Shown here: positions 51,634 through 60,482 of the stretch, one piece after another
How positions within the stretch are numbered: the first letter of the stretch is position 1
Layout: each line of letters opens with the position of its first letter
DNA from: an uncultured Solirubrobacteraceae bacterium
Lineage (GTDB): Bacteria > Actinomycetota > Thermoleophilia > Solirubrobacterales > Solirubrobacteraceae
Direction: 5' to 3'
Length of the DNA: 64,000 nt
NCBI GenBank assembly: GCA_902806175.1
Contig: CADCVQ010000073.1
Span: 1 to 64,000, forward strand
Notes under the pieces: model-generated
Databases searched by the model: none
Told to the model about the DNA's origin: nothing
Seen by the model: only the letters and a program-made list of their open reading frames with translations
Program-made: the position numbers and the translations under genes

Positions 51634-52680
51634 CTATCGGTCGTGCGCAGAGCTGGCGAGGTACGCGCGGTCGTGCCCGTCGCGCTTGGCGCGATACAGC
51701 GCGCGATCGGCCTCGGCGACGAACTGCTCGGCGGTCAGCGGGATCGCCCAAGCCACGATTCCGGCCGAGGCCGTCAGCCCCTCGGGGATGTCCGCGCGCA
51801 GGCGGTTGACGATCTCCAGGGCGGCCTCGTCGTCGCAGCCGGGCAGCAGCAGGCCGAACTCCTCGCCGCCGATCCGCGCCAGCAGGTCGATGTCGCGGAT
51901 CTGCCCGCGCCAGCGCACGCCGACCTCGCGCAGCGCGCTGTCACCGGCGGGATGGCCGTGGCGCTCGTTGTAGGCCCTGAAGTGATCGAGGTCGATGAGC
52001 ACGACGGACAGCGGATGGCCGAGGCGCTCGGCGCGGCGCAGCGCGCTTGGCAGCTCCTCCTCCCAGGCGCGGCGGTTCGCCATCCCGGTGAGGGGGTCGC
52101 TGCGCGCGCCGATCGCGAGGCGCCGCACGAGGTCGCGGCGCTCGAGCTCGTGGCCGATCAGCAGCGCGATGTCGGCCAGCGACTCGAGCTGCGCGGGCTG
52201 CCAGCTGCGCGCGACGGAGTCGATCGCGCACAGGCTGCCGAGCACGTGACCGCCCGGCGAGAGGAACGGAAACCCCGCGTAGGCGACGATGTCGAGGTCG
52301 TCGATCGCGAGGTTCGAGGACAGCACCGTGTCCCGCCGGGCGTCGTCGACGACGAGCGGCGCCGCGTTGGCGACGACGTGCTGGCAGAAGGAGTGCGACA
52401 GCGGCGTCTGGCGCGCGTCCGCCCACGGCTGCGCGAGACCGCAGAGGCCGGCGAAGTGCTGGCGGTCGTCGGTGACGACCGAGACGAGCGCGGTCGGCGC
52501 GCCGGCGACACGCGCCGCCAGCCGCGCGAAGCGGTCGAACATCGGCTCCGGCGCGGCGTCGAGCAGTCCCTCGGCGTTCAGCGCGGCCAGCCGGTCACCG
52601 TTGCGGACGCCCGCGCTCAGGCGTGCGCTGGAAGCGACCGGCGGCTGGGGACGGACGGTTGACGGCAGGTCGCTGGACAT
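51634..52680 (-). CDS. GAF-GGDEF diguanylate cyclase
   Basis: The 348-residue protein has a GAF sensor domain (about 45-175: LVSVVTDDRQHFAGLCGL, FCQHVVANAAPLVVDDARRD, GFPFLSPGGHVLGSLCAID) and a GGDEF domain (about 180-340) with DPLTGMANRRAWEEEL and an intact active site GGEEF. An RxxD inhibition site (RDIDLLARIGGEEF) sits at the usual distance, so product feedback is likely. It makes the second messenger c-di-GMP in response to a ligand of the GAF domain. It converges on the SDR gene. Confidence 0.92.
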   Translation of the reverse strand: MSSDLPSTVRPQPPVASSARLSAGVRNGDRLAALNAEGLLDAAPEPMFDRFARLAARVAGAPTALVSVVTDDRQHFAGLCGLAQPWADARQTPLSHSFCQHVVANAAPLVVDDARRDTVLSSNLAIDDLDIVAYAGFPFLSPGGHVLGSLCAIDSVARSWQPAQLESLADIALLIGHELERRDLVRRLAIGARSDPLTGMANRRAWEEELPSALRRAERLGHPLSVVLIDLDHFRAYNERHGHPAGDSALREVGVRWRGQIRDIDLLARIGGEEFGLLLPGCDDEAALEIVNRLRADIPEGLTASAGIVAWAIPLTAEQFVAEADRALYRAKRDGHDRAYLASSAHDR

Positions 52681-52724
52681 CGCTTCATCACGGCTATCGG
52701 CAGCGCGCCGCGCGGCTTGAGGAA

Positions 52725-53672
52725 CTATGCGGACACGGTCGCGCGCACGGGCGCGCGCCGCCGCGGCGGCTCGCTGCGCAGCATCGCGGCGAGCGTGTCC
52801 AGACGACGCTCGGCGAACGTCATGAACGCCTGCGTCGCAGGCGAGAGCTGCGCGCCGCGCCGCCAGGTGAAGGCGAACGTCTCGTAGATCGGCTCGGCGA
52901 ACGGCACCCAGCCGAGCTCGCTCGGCGCCAGGCGGCGCAGCATCCCGGCCGGCGCGATCGTGTCGCCGAGGCCGCGCGCGGCGAGCTCGAGCGCGACCTC
53001 GACGTCCTCGACGTCGATCTGCGGCTCGATCACGACGCCCGCGCGCTGGGCAAGCTCGCGCAGCTGGCGGCGCGTCGGGTCCTCGTTGCCCCAGCTCGCC
53101 TCCGACAGGATCAGCGGAGCCTTGGCCAGGCGCTCCATCGTCATCGCATGGCGCAGGCGCCCGTGGTCGCCGGAGACGTAGAGCACCTCGTCGCGCATCG
53201 CCGGCCGGATCTCGAGGCCGCGATCCTCGACGGGCAGCACGACGAGGCCCGCCTCGAGCGTGCCGTCGCGGATCGCCTCGACGGTCTCCGACGAGTTCTG
53301 GCCGACGATCCGCACGCGCACATCGGGGTGGCTGCGGCGAAAGTCCTCGACGAGATCGGTGCCGAGGTATGTGCGCGCGGTGCCGAACGTGCCGAACGCC
53401 GCGGTCCCCGCACGCAGCTCGCGGACGGCGCCGACCGACATGCGCGCGGCCTCGACGGCGGCCAGTGCGGCCTCGGCGTGCGGGCGCAGCGCGCGGCCGG
53501 CCTCCGTCGGCACGAGGCCGCGGCCGACGCGCTGAAAGAGCGCCACGCCGAGCTCGGCCTCGAGACGCCTGACCTGCTCCGAAAGCGACGGCTGGGCGAG
53601 GTGCAGCGCCTCGGCGGCGGCGCTGAACGAGCCGTGTTCGAAGGATGCGAGAACGTACTGGAGCTGTTGCAT
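52725..53672 (-). CDS. LysR-family transcriptional regulator
   Basis: The 315-residue protein has an N-terminal winged helix (MQQLQYVLASFEHGSFSAAAEALHLAQPSLSEQVRRLEAELG) and a type II periplasmic-binding-protein-like effector domain (VRIVGQNSSETVEAIRDGTLEAGLVVLPVEDRG). Starting at ATG 53670-53672 keeps the family's usual two-residue lead to the helix-turn-helix. It is divergent from the small membrane ORF and EamA exporter, so their shared 76-base interval is the likely binding site. Confidence 0.92.
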   Translation of the reverse strand: MQQLQYVLASFEHGSFSAAAEALHLAQPSLSEQVRRLEAELGVALFQRVGRGLVPTEAGRALRPHAEAALAAVEAARMSVGAVRELRAGTAAFGTFGTARTYLGTDLVEDFRRSHPDVRVRIVGQNSSETVEAIRDGTLEAGLVVLPVEDRGLEIRPAMRDEVLYVSGDHGRLRHAMTMERLAKAPLILSEASWGNEDPTRRQLRELAQRAGVVIEPQIDVEDVEVALELAARGLGDTIAPAGMLRRLAPSELGWVPFAEPIYETFAFTWRRGAQLSPATQAFMTFAERRLDTLAAMLRSEPPRRRAPVRATVSA

Positions 53673-53748
53673 TGTCATAGGCTTTTCCTTGAGGTCGTCA
53701 AGACAACCAAGGCTACCGCTAGAGCTCCAAAAAGCCGATCATGAAGCC

Positions 53749-53874
53749 ATGCTGATCATCACCTCACTCCTCGCGGCGTTCGCGCTCTTCGAGGTGCTCG
53801 CCTATCGCCACGGCGCCGAGTCGCGCCCGGGCTTCGACGAACGCCCCGAGCGTGAGCCGCGCCGCAACATCTGA
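53749..53874 (+). CDS. 41-residue membrane protein
   Basis: It begins MLIITSLLAAFALFEVLAYRHGAES and has a short basic/acidic tail (RPGFDERPEREPRRNI): one hydrophobic helix with the tail probably cytoplasmic. ATG 53749 is 76 bases from the divergent LysR start. Its end overlaps the EamA GTG by 23 bases, so it is the first gene of that transcript. No Shine-Dalgarno is evident. No family is recognised. Confidence 0.45.
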   Translation: MLIITSLLAAFALFEVLAYRHGAESRPGFDERPEREPRRNI

Positions 53875-54811
53875 GTCGCGCCGCTCCGCCGGCGTCGCGC
53901 TGTGCCTGCTGTCGGCGGTCGGCTTCGGCCTCATGGCGATCTTCGCCAAGGAGGCCTATGCTGCCGGCCTCGGCGTGACGGCGCTGCTGGCCGCCCGCTT
54001 CGTGCTCGCGGCAAGCGTCTTCTGGGCGATCGTCGCCGCGCGCGGACGCTGGCTCGCCCGTCGCGCGAACGACGCGCCGCCGTCCCCGCCGCGCCGCGCC
54101 GTCCTCGCCTGCCTGGCGCTCGGCGCCGTCGGCTATGCGGCGCAGGCCGGCCTCTTCTTCTCGGCGCTCGAGCACATCGACGCGTCGCTGACGTCGCTGC
54201 TGCTCTACACGTATCCGGCGCTCGTCTTCTGCGGCGCGGTCGTGCTGCACCGCGAGCACGTCACGCCCTGCAAGGCGCTCGCGCTCGCGCTCGCCAGCGC
54301 CGGCGCCGCCCTCGTGCTGCTCGGCGGCGGCACGCGCGGCCTGGAGGCGACCGGCGTCCTGCTCGCGCTCGGCTCCGGCGCGATGTACGCGATCTACATC
54401 CTCGTCACCGAGGGCGTGGTGCGACGGATCGACCCGATCCTGCTGGGCGCGCTCATCGCCACCGGGGCGGCGCTGACCTTCGTCCTGGCGGGTGCCGCCG
54501 GCGGGGCGCTGCAGTTCACGGCGGCAGGGTGGCTGTGGATCGCCGCGATCGCGACGCTCTCGACGGTGCTGCCGATCGTGACGTTCATGCTCGGCATGCA
54601 GCGCGTCGGCGCCTCGACGGCATCGATCGTGTCGACCTTCGAGCCCGTCGTGACCGTCGCGCTCGCGGTTGCGCTGTACGGCGATGCGCTCGGCCCGCTG
54701 CAGGTGCTCGGCGGCGCGCTCGTGCTCGCGGCGGTCGTCGCGCTGCAGACGCGCGGGGCGCGCGTGCTGGCGCCCGCGCCCGCGGCGCTCGCCCACGAGT
54801 CGCTGAGGTAG
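53852..54811 (+). CDS. EamA/DMT-superfamily transporter
   Basis: The 319-residue protein has ten membrane helices in two EamA halves (ALCLLSAVGFGLMAIFAKEAYAAGL, ALEHIDASLTSLLLYTYPALVF, then ALGSGAMYAIYILVTEG and QRVGASTASIVSTFEPVVTVALAVALYGD). It probably exports amino acids or small metabolites. GTG start. It is under the likely control of the divergent LysR regulator and is followed after ten bases by the DNA ligase gene. Confidence 0.9.
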   Translation: MSRAATSESRRSAGVALCLLSAVGFGLMAIFAKEAYAAGLGVTALLAARFVLAASVFWAIVAARGRWLARRANDAPPSPPRRAVLACLALGAVGYAAQAGLFFSALEHIDASLTSLLLYTYPALVFCGAVVLHREHVTPCKALALALASAGAALVLLGGGTRGLEATGVLLALGSGAMYAIYILVTEGVVRRIDPILLGALIATGAALTFVLAGAAGGALQFTAAGWLWIAAIATLSTVLPIVTFMLGMQRVGASTASIVSTFEPVVTVALAVALYGDALGPLQVLGGALVLAAVVALQTRGARVLAPAPAALAHESLR

Positions 54812-54821
54812 CGTTGCGGGC

Positions 54822-55742
54822 GTGAGCCTGCCGCTCAAGCCGCCGGTCCTGCCGCAGCTGGCGCGACCGCGCGAGAGCCTGCCCGAGGGCGAGGAGTGGG
54901 CCTATGAGCCCAAGTGGGACGGCTTTCGCGCGATCGCCTTCGTCGACGGCGACGAGAGCTACCTGCAGTCGCGCAACGGCAAGGAGCTGTCGCGCTACTT
55001 CCCCGAGGTGAGCTTCCCCGCCGGCCGTTACGTCATCGACGGCGAGCTCGTCGCCGCGACGTTCGGCACGCTGGGCCAGCGAATCCATCCCGCGCAGTCG
55101 CGCGTCGACCGGCTCGCCGCCGAGACGCCGGCGCGCTTCGTCGCCTTCGACGTGCTCGCGCTCGACGACGACGTGCTGCTCGAGCGTCCCTACGAGGAGC
55201 GCCGCGCAGTGCTCGAGTCGATCGCCGGCCTCGAGCTGACCCCCGTGCAGCGCAGCGCCGACGGCGCGCGCCGGTGGCTGCACGACGAGGAGGGCGTGAT
55301 CGCCAAGCAGCTCGCCGCGCCCTACCTGCCCGGCGAGCGCAAGGGGATGGTGAAGGTCAAGCGCGTGCGCACGATCGACGCCGTCGTGATGGGCTGGCGG
55401 CCGGGCAAGGCCGAGAACACCGTCGGCGCGATCATCCTCGGCCTCTACGACGACGACGGCGTCCTGCACGAGATCGGCCACTCCAGCGGCTTCGCCGCCA
55501 AGCGCAAGAAGGAGCTCGTCGCCGAGCTCGCGCCATACGAAACCGGCGAGCGCGGCAGCGGCGACCCATCGCGCTGGACGCACGGCCGCGACCTCGAGTG
55601 GGTCGCGCTGCGACCCGAGCTCGTCGTCGAGGTGACATTCGACCACGTCTCCGACGGGCGCATCCGCCACGGCACGAAGGTCCTGCGCTGGCGCGACGAC
55701 AAGGCGCCCGCCGAGTGCCGCATCGACCAGCTCGGCGCATAG
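54822..55742 (+). CDS. ligC: ATP-dependent DNA ligase, LigC type
   Basis: The 306-residue ligase has the adenylated Lys in YEPKWDGFRAI (motif I), YVIDGELVA (motif III), AFDVLAL, EEGVIAKQL (motif IV) and MVKVKRVRTIDAVVMGWRPG (motif V), then an OB-fold. LigC-type enzymes seal nicks in backup repair and base-excision repair with LigD-type polymerase. GTG 54822. Near the gene end, in converging orientation, lies the LigD-type polymerase at 56892-57917; no Ku gene is in the window. Confidence 0.9.
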   Translation: MSLPLKPPVLPQLARPRESLPEGEEWAYEPKWDGFRAIAFVDGDESYLQSRNGKELSRYFPEVSFPAGRYVIDGELVAATFGTLGQRIHPAQSRVDRLAAETPARFVAFDVLALDDDVLLERPYEERRAVLESIAGLELTPVQRSADGARRWLHDEEGVIAKQLAAPYLPGERKGMVKVKRVRTIDAVVMGWRPGKAENTVGAIILGLYDDDGVLHEIGHSSGFAAKRKKELVAELAPYETGERGSGDPSRWTHGRDLEWVALRPELVVEVTFDHVSDGRIRHGTKVLRWRDDKAPAECRIDQLGA

Positions 55743-55907
55743 CCATAGCAGCAACGCGAGCAGCGCTGCGACGTTTGTCCAAGCGCGCAAATCCTGGGGC
55801 GGGTCCCTAGTGCGCGCGCCGCCCGGCCGGTGAACCATGCCTTCAGCGCCGGACCAGATGCGCCTCCCGCACCCTGGTTCCGCGCGCTGATCGGGGTGGT
55901 AGTAGAA

Positions 55908-55967
55908 GGTCGTAGACCAAGACCCCGCCCCCGGCTCGCTGCGTGCGGGGGGCGGGGTCCTACGACC
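55908..55967. terminator. Bidirectional two-stem terminator-like hairpin
   Basis: An outer stem GGTCGTAG (55908-55915) with CTACGACC (55960-55967) encloses an inner stem ACCCCGCCCCC (55922-55932) with GGGGGCGGGGT (55948-55958) and a 15-base loop. No T run follows. It lies between the converging ligase and methyltransferase genes and its right arm contains the methyltransferase stop codon, so it can end transcripts from both sides. Confidence 0.75.
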
Positions 55968-56895
55968 CTGCCGTCGGCGACGTCGCCGTCACGAGCGCCA
56001 CGCCGTGGCGCTCCCGCGACGGCACGCCGAGCTCCCACGTGAGCCGGTCGGTGCGCCCGACGCGCAGCGAACGGCGCACCTGCCAGCCGCGCAGCAGCTC
56101 GGCCAGTCCGGCCTCGTCGTAGACGCGCTGGAAGTCGTCGACGCTCGCGTCCTGCGCGAACGGGACCGTCAGGACTAGCAGGCCGCCAGGCGCGACGAGC
56201 TCGCGCAGCCGCGCGAGCGCCGCGAGGTCCAGCCGCGCGTCGGTCGCATCGAGGCCGTAGTGCTCGAGGCCGAAGTGCTCGACGGCCGACAGCACGACGG
56301 CGGCGTCGAAGCGCTGCGCGGGCGCGGGCAGCTCGTCCAGGCGGCAGGCGGCATGCGTGAGATTCGGGTGCGCCAGCCGATGCGCGCGCGGGTCGACGAC
56401 GGTGACGTCGTGGCCGAGCGTCGCCAGCGACAGCCCGAGGGTGCTCTCGCTGCCGCCGACGTCGAGGACCCGCGCCGGCTGCGTCAGCTCCGCGAGCGCG
56501 CCGAAGACGAACGGCTGCTCGACGATGCGCTCGTTGACGAGCAGCGGCTGCACCGCGCCGGCCTCGTGGTGCACCGGCACGGGCGGGTTGAACCAGAGCC
56601 CCGCCTGCGCGGCGTAGCCGTCGGGCCCGGTCGCCCAGTTGAGGTAGGCGGCGCGCGGCGCGTCGAGCTGCTCCAGGCCGCCGCCCGGCGCGGGCACGTC
56701 GCGCCAGCCGAGGCCGGCGAGCATGTCGCGGCCGATCCGGTCGAGGTCGTCGAGCCGGTCGTGCAGCGTCGGGCGCGCGAGGTTCTCGCTGCCCAGGCGC
56801 GCGTCGATCTCGTGGACCGTCATCCGCACGCGCGGGTCCAGCACGCGCCGCAGCGGCCAGCCGAGCAGCGCCTTGAGCCGCGCGCCCGCGGTCAC
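55960..56895 (-). CDS. SAM-dependent methyltransferase-like protein
   Basis: The 311-residue protein has an N-terminal region of about 100 residues (MTVHEIDARLGSENLARPTLHDRLDDLDRIG) and a class I methyltransferase core: QPARVLDVGGSESTLGLSLATLGHDVTVVDPRAH (motif I), RFDAAVVLSAVEHFGLEHYG and LVAPGGLLVLTVPF. The substrate is unknown; the order is that of glycan- or lipid-linked methyltransferases. GTG 56893-56895 overlaps the stop of the upstream polymerase gene as GTGA, so they are co-translated. Confidence 0.82.
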   Translation of the reverse strand: MTAGARLKALLGWPLRRVLDPRVRMTVHEIDARLGSENLARPTLHDRLDDLDRIGRDMLAGLGWRDVPAPGGGLEQLDAPRAAYLNWATGPDGYAAQAGLWFNPPVPVHHEAGAVQPLLVNERIVEQPFVFGALAELTQPARVLDVGGSESTLGLSLATLGHDVTVVDPRAHRLAHPNLTHAACRLDELPAPAQRFDAAVVLSAVEHFGLEHYGLDATDARLDLAALARLRELVAPGGLLVLTVPFAQDASVDDFQRVYDEAGLAELLRGWQVRRSLRVGRTDRLTWELGVPSRERHGVALVTATSPTAGS

Positions 56896-57917
56896 TCGTC
56901 CATCTTGGCGCGCGAGGGCTGCACGCGCTTGGGCTCGCCCGGCTGCTTGGCGAAGTTCGGTGGCCACGGCGCGTCGCCCAAGCCCCCCTCCTCGTCGCGG
57001 CGCGCGAGCTCGAGCAGGCTGTCGAGGTAGCCCGCGTGATCGTCCATGTCGGCGGAGGGATCGCCGAGCTTCGCTACGCGTTCGGGCACCGTGTCGAGGC
57101 GCAGATCGGCGGGCTCGACGTCGGCGACCTCGTCCCAGCGCAGGGGCGTCGAGACGCGCGCGTCGGGCACCGGGCGCACGGAGTAGGCGCTTGCGACGGT
57201 GCGGTCGCGCGCGTTCTGGTTGTAATCCAGAAACACGCCATGGCGCTCCTCCTTCCACCACTTGCTCGTCGCGGTGCCGGGCATCCGGCGCTCGATCTCG
57301 CGCGCGAGCGCGAGCGCCGCGCGGCGGACCTCGGTGAACGTCCACTCGGGGTGGATGCGGACGTTGACGTGGATGCCGCGCGAGCCCGACGTCTTCGGAA
57401 AGCCGCGCAGGTCCAGCTCGGTCAGCAGCTCGTCGACCGCGAGCGCGACCTGGCGCACGTCGTCCCACTCGACGCCCGGCGTCGGGTCGAGGTCGATGCG
57501 CAGCTCGTCGGGATGGTCGAGGTCGGTGCGGCGCACCGGCCACGGGTTCCAGTCGATGTTCGAGAGGTTGACCGCCCACAGCAGGTGCGCGGCGTCGTTG
57601 GGCACGAGCTCGGTGGCGCTGCGGCCGGACGGAAAGGAGACGGTCGCGGTCTGCAGCCACTCCGGCCGCTTCTCCGGCACGCGCTTCTGAAAGAAGAAGT
57701 CGCCCGTGATGCCGTCGCGCCAGCGCTTGAGCGTCGTCGGGCGCTCGCGCAGGTGGTTGACGGTCGCGTCGGCGACGCGCAGGTAGTACTCGGCGAGGTC
57801 GAGCTTCGTGAACGGCCCGATGCCTTCGTGCTCGGGGAAGTAGACCTTGCTCGGGCTCGACAGCCGGATCTCCTGCCCGGCGGCCGCGAGCGTCGTGTAC
57901 TCACCCTTGGGCGACAT
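56892..57917 (-). CDS. LigD-type NHEJ polymerase/primase (PolDom)
   Basis: The 341-residue AEP-superfamily polymerase domain of bacterial NHEJ shows LSSPSKVYFPEHEGIGPFTKLDLAEYY, FFFQKRVPEKRPEWLQT, LLWAVNLSNIDWNPWPVRR, the metal-binding DxD in ELRIDLDPTPGVEW, TSGSRGIHVNVRI and YNQNARDRTVASAYSVRPVPDARVSTPLRWDEV. It adds nucleotides, preferably ribonucleotides, at broken ends. Here it is a stand-alone protein, as in actinobacteria where the polymerase, ligase and nuclease are split. The start is ATG 57915-57917. The methyltransferase follows with a four-base overlap. Confidence 0.92.
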   Translation of the reverse strand: MSPKGEYTTLAAAGQEIRLSSPSKVYFPEHEGIGPFTKLDLAEYYLRVADATVNHLRERPTTLKRWRDGITGDFFFQKRVPEKRPEWLQTATVSFPSGRSATELVPNDAAHLLWAVNLSNIDWNPWPVRRTDLDHPDELRIDLDPTPGVEWDDVRQVALAVDELLTELDLRGFPKTSGSRGIHVNVRIHPEWTFTEVRRAALALAREIERRMPGTATSKWWKEERHGVFLDYNQNARDRTVASAYSVRPVPDARVSTPLRWDEVADVEPADLRLDTVPERVAKLGDPSADMDDHAGYLDSLLELARRDEEGGLGDAPWPPNFAKQPGEPKRVQPSRAKMDE

Positions 57918-58041
57918 GCGCAGAGGATGCCAGCGCGCGGCGATCGCGGGCGGGCGATCGGTTGCGCGACCGCCGCCGACAGCGCCGGCGACGCCACCGG
58001 CGGCGACCCCGGACGACGCGCTCCTGTAGTCCTTCGGCGCG

Positions 58042-58884
58042 ATGGCGCTTCCGGCACCCGTGCTCGTCGCCTGCGCGGCCTTCGGCGGCGAGCTGCGCGC
58101 GCCCGTCGTCAGCGCGGCGGTCGCGCGCGGGCTGGAGCGCGCCGGCGTGGCGCCGCCACCGGAGCTCTGCCCCGTCGCGGGCGGTGGTGGCGGGACGATC
58201 GAGGTCCTGCTGCCGGTCCTCGGCGGCGAGACCGCCGACGGATTTGCGCTGATCGAGGGCGGCGGCAGCGCGATCGTCGAGCGCGCGGCGACGGCGCACG
58301 CGACCGGTACGCGGGTGGCCGCGGCGGTCGACGCGGGGGCCGAGGTCGTGCTCGTCGCCGCCGGCGGACCGGACGTCGAGTTCGACGGCGGCGCGGGTGC
58401 GGTCGAGGCGATCGAGCAGGGCGGCGGGCTGCGCGGCGCGGCGCTCGTGGTGCTCTGCGAGCTGCGAGCGGCGTGGACGCAGCGCCCACCCGCCCACGCG
58501 GACGAGCTGCCGCGCGACCCGCGCGGCATCCCGATGACGGCCGCCGGCGGAGGGCTCGGCGGCGCGCTGTGGGCGCACTACGACGCGCGCCTGCTCGCGG
58601 GCGCCCCGTTCGTCCTGCAGGAGCTCGGCTTCGATGCGCGGCTGCGGGCCGCGCGCGCCGTGGTCGTCGGCGAGGGGCGCCTGGATCGCGGCACGCTCGA
58701 GGGCCGCGTCGCGGGCGAGATCGCGACACGCGCGCGGCAGGCCGGCGTGCCGTGCCACGCGATCGTCGGCGAGGACGCGATCGAGCGCTTCGACGCGCGG
58801 ATCCTCGACCTGCAGGCGATCCTCGTCGCCTCGACGGTCGCCGAGATCGAGGCGGCGGGCGAGGCGCTCGCCTCGTACCTGTGA
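58042..58884 (+). CDS. Glycerate kinase family protein
   Basis: The 280-residue protein is of the GarK/GlxK class: PVAGGGGGTIEVLLPVLGG (substrate loop), MTAAGGGLGGALWAHYDARLLAGAPFVLQELGFD, and VVVGEGRLDRGTLEGRVAGEIATRARQAGVPCHAIVGE. These enzymes phosphorylate glycerate. At 280 residues it is about 90 shorter than the usual 370, with a reduced N-terminal lobe, so activity may have changed. ATG 58042 fits; no Shine-Dalgarno is strong. Confidence 0.82.
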   Translation: MALPAPVLVACAAFGGELRAPVVSAAVARGLERAGVAPPPELCPVAGGGGGTIEVLLPVLGGETADGFALIEGGGSAIVERAATAHATGTRVAAAVDAGAEVVLVAAGGPDVEFDGGAGAVEAIEQGGGLRGAALVVLCELRAAWTQRPPAHADELPRDPRGIPMTAAGGGLGGALWAHYDARLLAGAPFVLQELGFDARLRAARAVVVGEGRLDRGTLEGRVAGEIATRARQAGVPCHAIVGEDAIERFDARILDLQAILVASTVAEIEAAGEALASYL

Positions 58885-58966
58885 CCCGCACTGCCGCGCA
58901 GCTGCTGGCCGGCGATGGGATACTTGCCGGCGCGGGGGATGGGTTCGATCAGCAGGGGGGGTTGAG

Positions 58967-59476
58967 ATGCTCAGGAGGTGCGTGCCGCTGCTCGCGTGTC
59001 TGATACTGGCGGTTGTCGGCTGCGGCGAGGAGGACGACGCGTCCTCCGCCGGCGGCAAGGCGGCCGACAGCCGGCTCACGAAGGACGAGTGGATCGAGCG
59101 CGCCGATGCGATCTGCCTGAAGACAGAGGACGCGCAGGCAGAGATCGCCGACAGGATCGCCGAGATCCGGTCGCGCAGCTACAGGGGCGCCTTCAAGAAG
59201 TTCGTGGGCGTCGTCGAGGACAGCGTTGCCGAGACGCGCGACGGCTTCGACCGCCTGCGCGCACTGCGGCCGCCGGCCGACGACGAGGCCGAGGTGGACG
59301 AGTGGCTCTCCGCCGTGAACGAGATGCTCGGGACCTACGACGACCTCATCGTCGCGGTGCGCAAGGACAACCGCAGGCGGCTGGTGAAGGCGATCCGGGA
59401 GGGCCGGCGGATCGACGGCGAGCAGGAGATCCTCGCCGATCTGCTCGGGCTGGTCGACTGCCGCACGGTCTTCTAA
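58967..59476 (+). CDS. Lipoprotein of unknown function
   Basis: The 169-residue protein has a lipoprotein signal (MLRRCVPLLACLILAVVGC, lipobox VVGC) and a helical mature part (DEWIERADAICLKTEDAQAEIADRIAEIRSRSYRGAFKKFVGVVEDSVAETRDGFDRLRAL, and LLGLVDCRTVF with a second Cys). GGGGGG-type Shine-Dalgarno precedes ATG 58967. The pattern of DExxxxADxIC is common in actinobacterial exported helical proteins. Its end overlaps the converging WYL regulator by four bases. Confidence 0.78.
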   Translation: MLRRCVPLLACLILAVVGCGEEDDASSAGGKAADSRLTKDEWIERADAICLKTEDAQAEIADRIAEIRSRSYRGAFKKFVGVVEDSVAETRDGFDRLRALRPPADDEAEVDEWLSAVNEMLGTYDDLIVAVRKDNRRRLVKAIREGRRIDGEQEILADLLGLVDCRTVF

Positions 59477-60426
59477 CGGCCGGACGCGCGCTCGAAGCGC
59501 TCGGCGAGCTGCTCGAAGCGCGCGACGAGCTCGGGTGGCTCGTGGACCTCGAAGTCGAAGCCGAGCATGCCGATCCGCAGCGCCAGCCAGTCCAGCGAGT
59601 CGTCGCTCGTGCGGTACTCGCAGGCGTTCTCCCCGCGCGGCTGGACCGTGCCCCAGAGGTAGCGCCGCCGCGTGAGCTCCGCGGCCGCCGCGCGGACCGT
59701 GACGCGTGCTTCGTAGCGCGCCGGAGCGGTGCGCAGGCTCGCCGCGACGAAGGCGGCCGGGTCCTTGCCGGGCAGCGTGCGGGCGTCGAAGCGGCCGCCG
59801 GCCGCCGCCGCGCGCTCCAGCCGGTCGACGCGAAACGTCCGCCAGCCCGCGCGATCGCAGTCCCATGCGACGAGATACCAGCGGCGGCCGAGGTTCACGA
59901 GGCTGTGCGGCTCGACGCTGCGCCGGCTCTCCTCCTGGTCGCGACCGCGGTAGGCGAAGCGCAGGCGCTCGCGGTCGCGGCAGGCGCCCGCGATCGTCGT
60001 CAGCGCCTGCGGGTCGACCATCGGGCCGCTCGCGGGGAGCGTCGCGAGGACCGAGCTGAGCGCGTTGACGCGGCGGCGCAGGTGTGACGGCAGCACCTGC
60101 TCGAGCTTGACGAGCGCGCGGATCGACGTCTCCTCGATGCCCGCCACCGAGGCGCCCGCGGCAGTCCGCAGTCCGACCGCGATCGCGACGGCCTCGTCGT
60201 CGTCGAGCAGCAGCGGCGGCATCGCCGTGCCGGCATGCAGGCGATAGCCTCCGGCCGGCCCGGTGACCGCATCCACCGGGTAGCCCAGCTCGCGCAGGCG
60301 CTCAACGTCGCGGCGGATCGTGCGCCCGGAGACCTCGAGCCGCTGCGCGAGCTCGCCGCCGGGCCAGTCACGGCGCGCCTGCAGGAGCGAGAGGAGCTTC
60401 AGGAGCCGGCCCGAGGTCTCGGTCAT
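59473..60426 (-). CDS. YafY-like HTH/WYL-domain transcriptional regulator
   Basis: The 317-residue protein has a DeoR-like winged helix (SGRLLKLLSLLQARRDWPGGELAQRLEVSGRTIRRDVERLRELGYPV), then a WYL domain (ERLRFAYRGRDQEESRRSVEPHSLVNLGRRWYLVAWDCDRAGWRTFRVDRL) and a C-terminal WCX part. WYL proteins sense ligands or nucleic acids. It is divergent from the ABC exporter with 56 bases between; the palindrome at 60483-60515 is its most likely site. Confidence 0.9.
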   Translation of the reverse strand: MTETSGRLLKLLSLLQARRDWPGGELAQRLEVSGRTIRRDVERLRELGYPVDAVTGPAGGYRLHAGTAMPPLLLDDDEAVAIAVGLRTAAGASVAGIEETSIRALVKLEQVLPSHLRRRVNALSSVLATLPASGPMVDPQALTTIAGACRDRERLRFAYRGRDQEESRRSVEPHSLVNLGRRWYLVAWDCDRAGWRTFRVDRLERAAAAGGRFDARTLPGKDPAAFVAASLRTAPARYEARVTVRAAAAELTRRRYLWGTVQPRGENACEYRTSDDSLDWLALRIGMLGFDFEVHEPPELVARFEQLAERFERASGR

Positions 60427-60482
60427 CGCGCCGCGAACGATGTCAGAGGCTGCGGCCAGAAGCTGGCCTAAACCGCGCGTAG

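Noticed and set aside
49844-52662. Very long open frames on both strands over 49.8-52.7 kb (635 and 913 residues)
   Set aside because: They are high-GC shadows of the DtxR, SDR and GGDEF genes, which have recognisable domains and normal starts.
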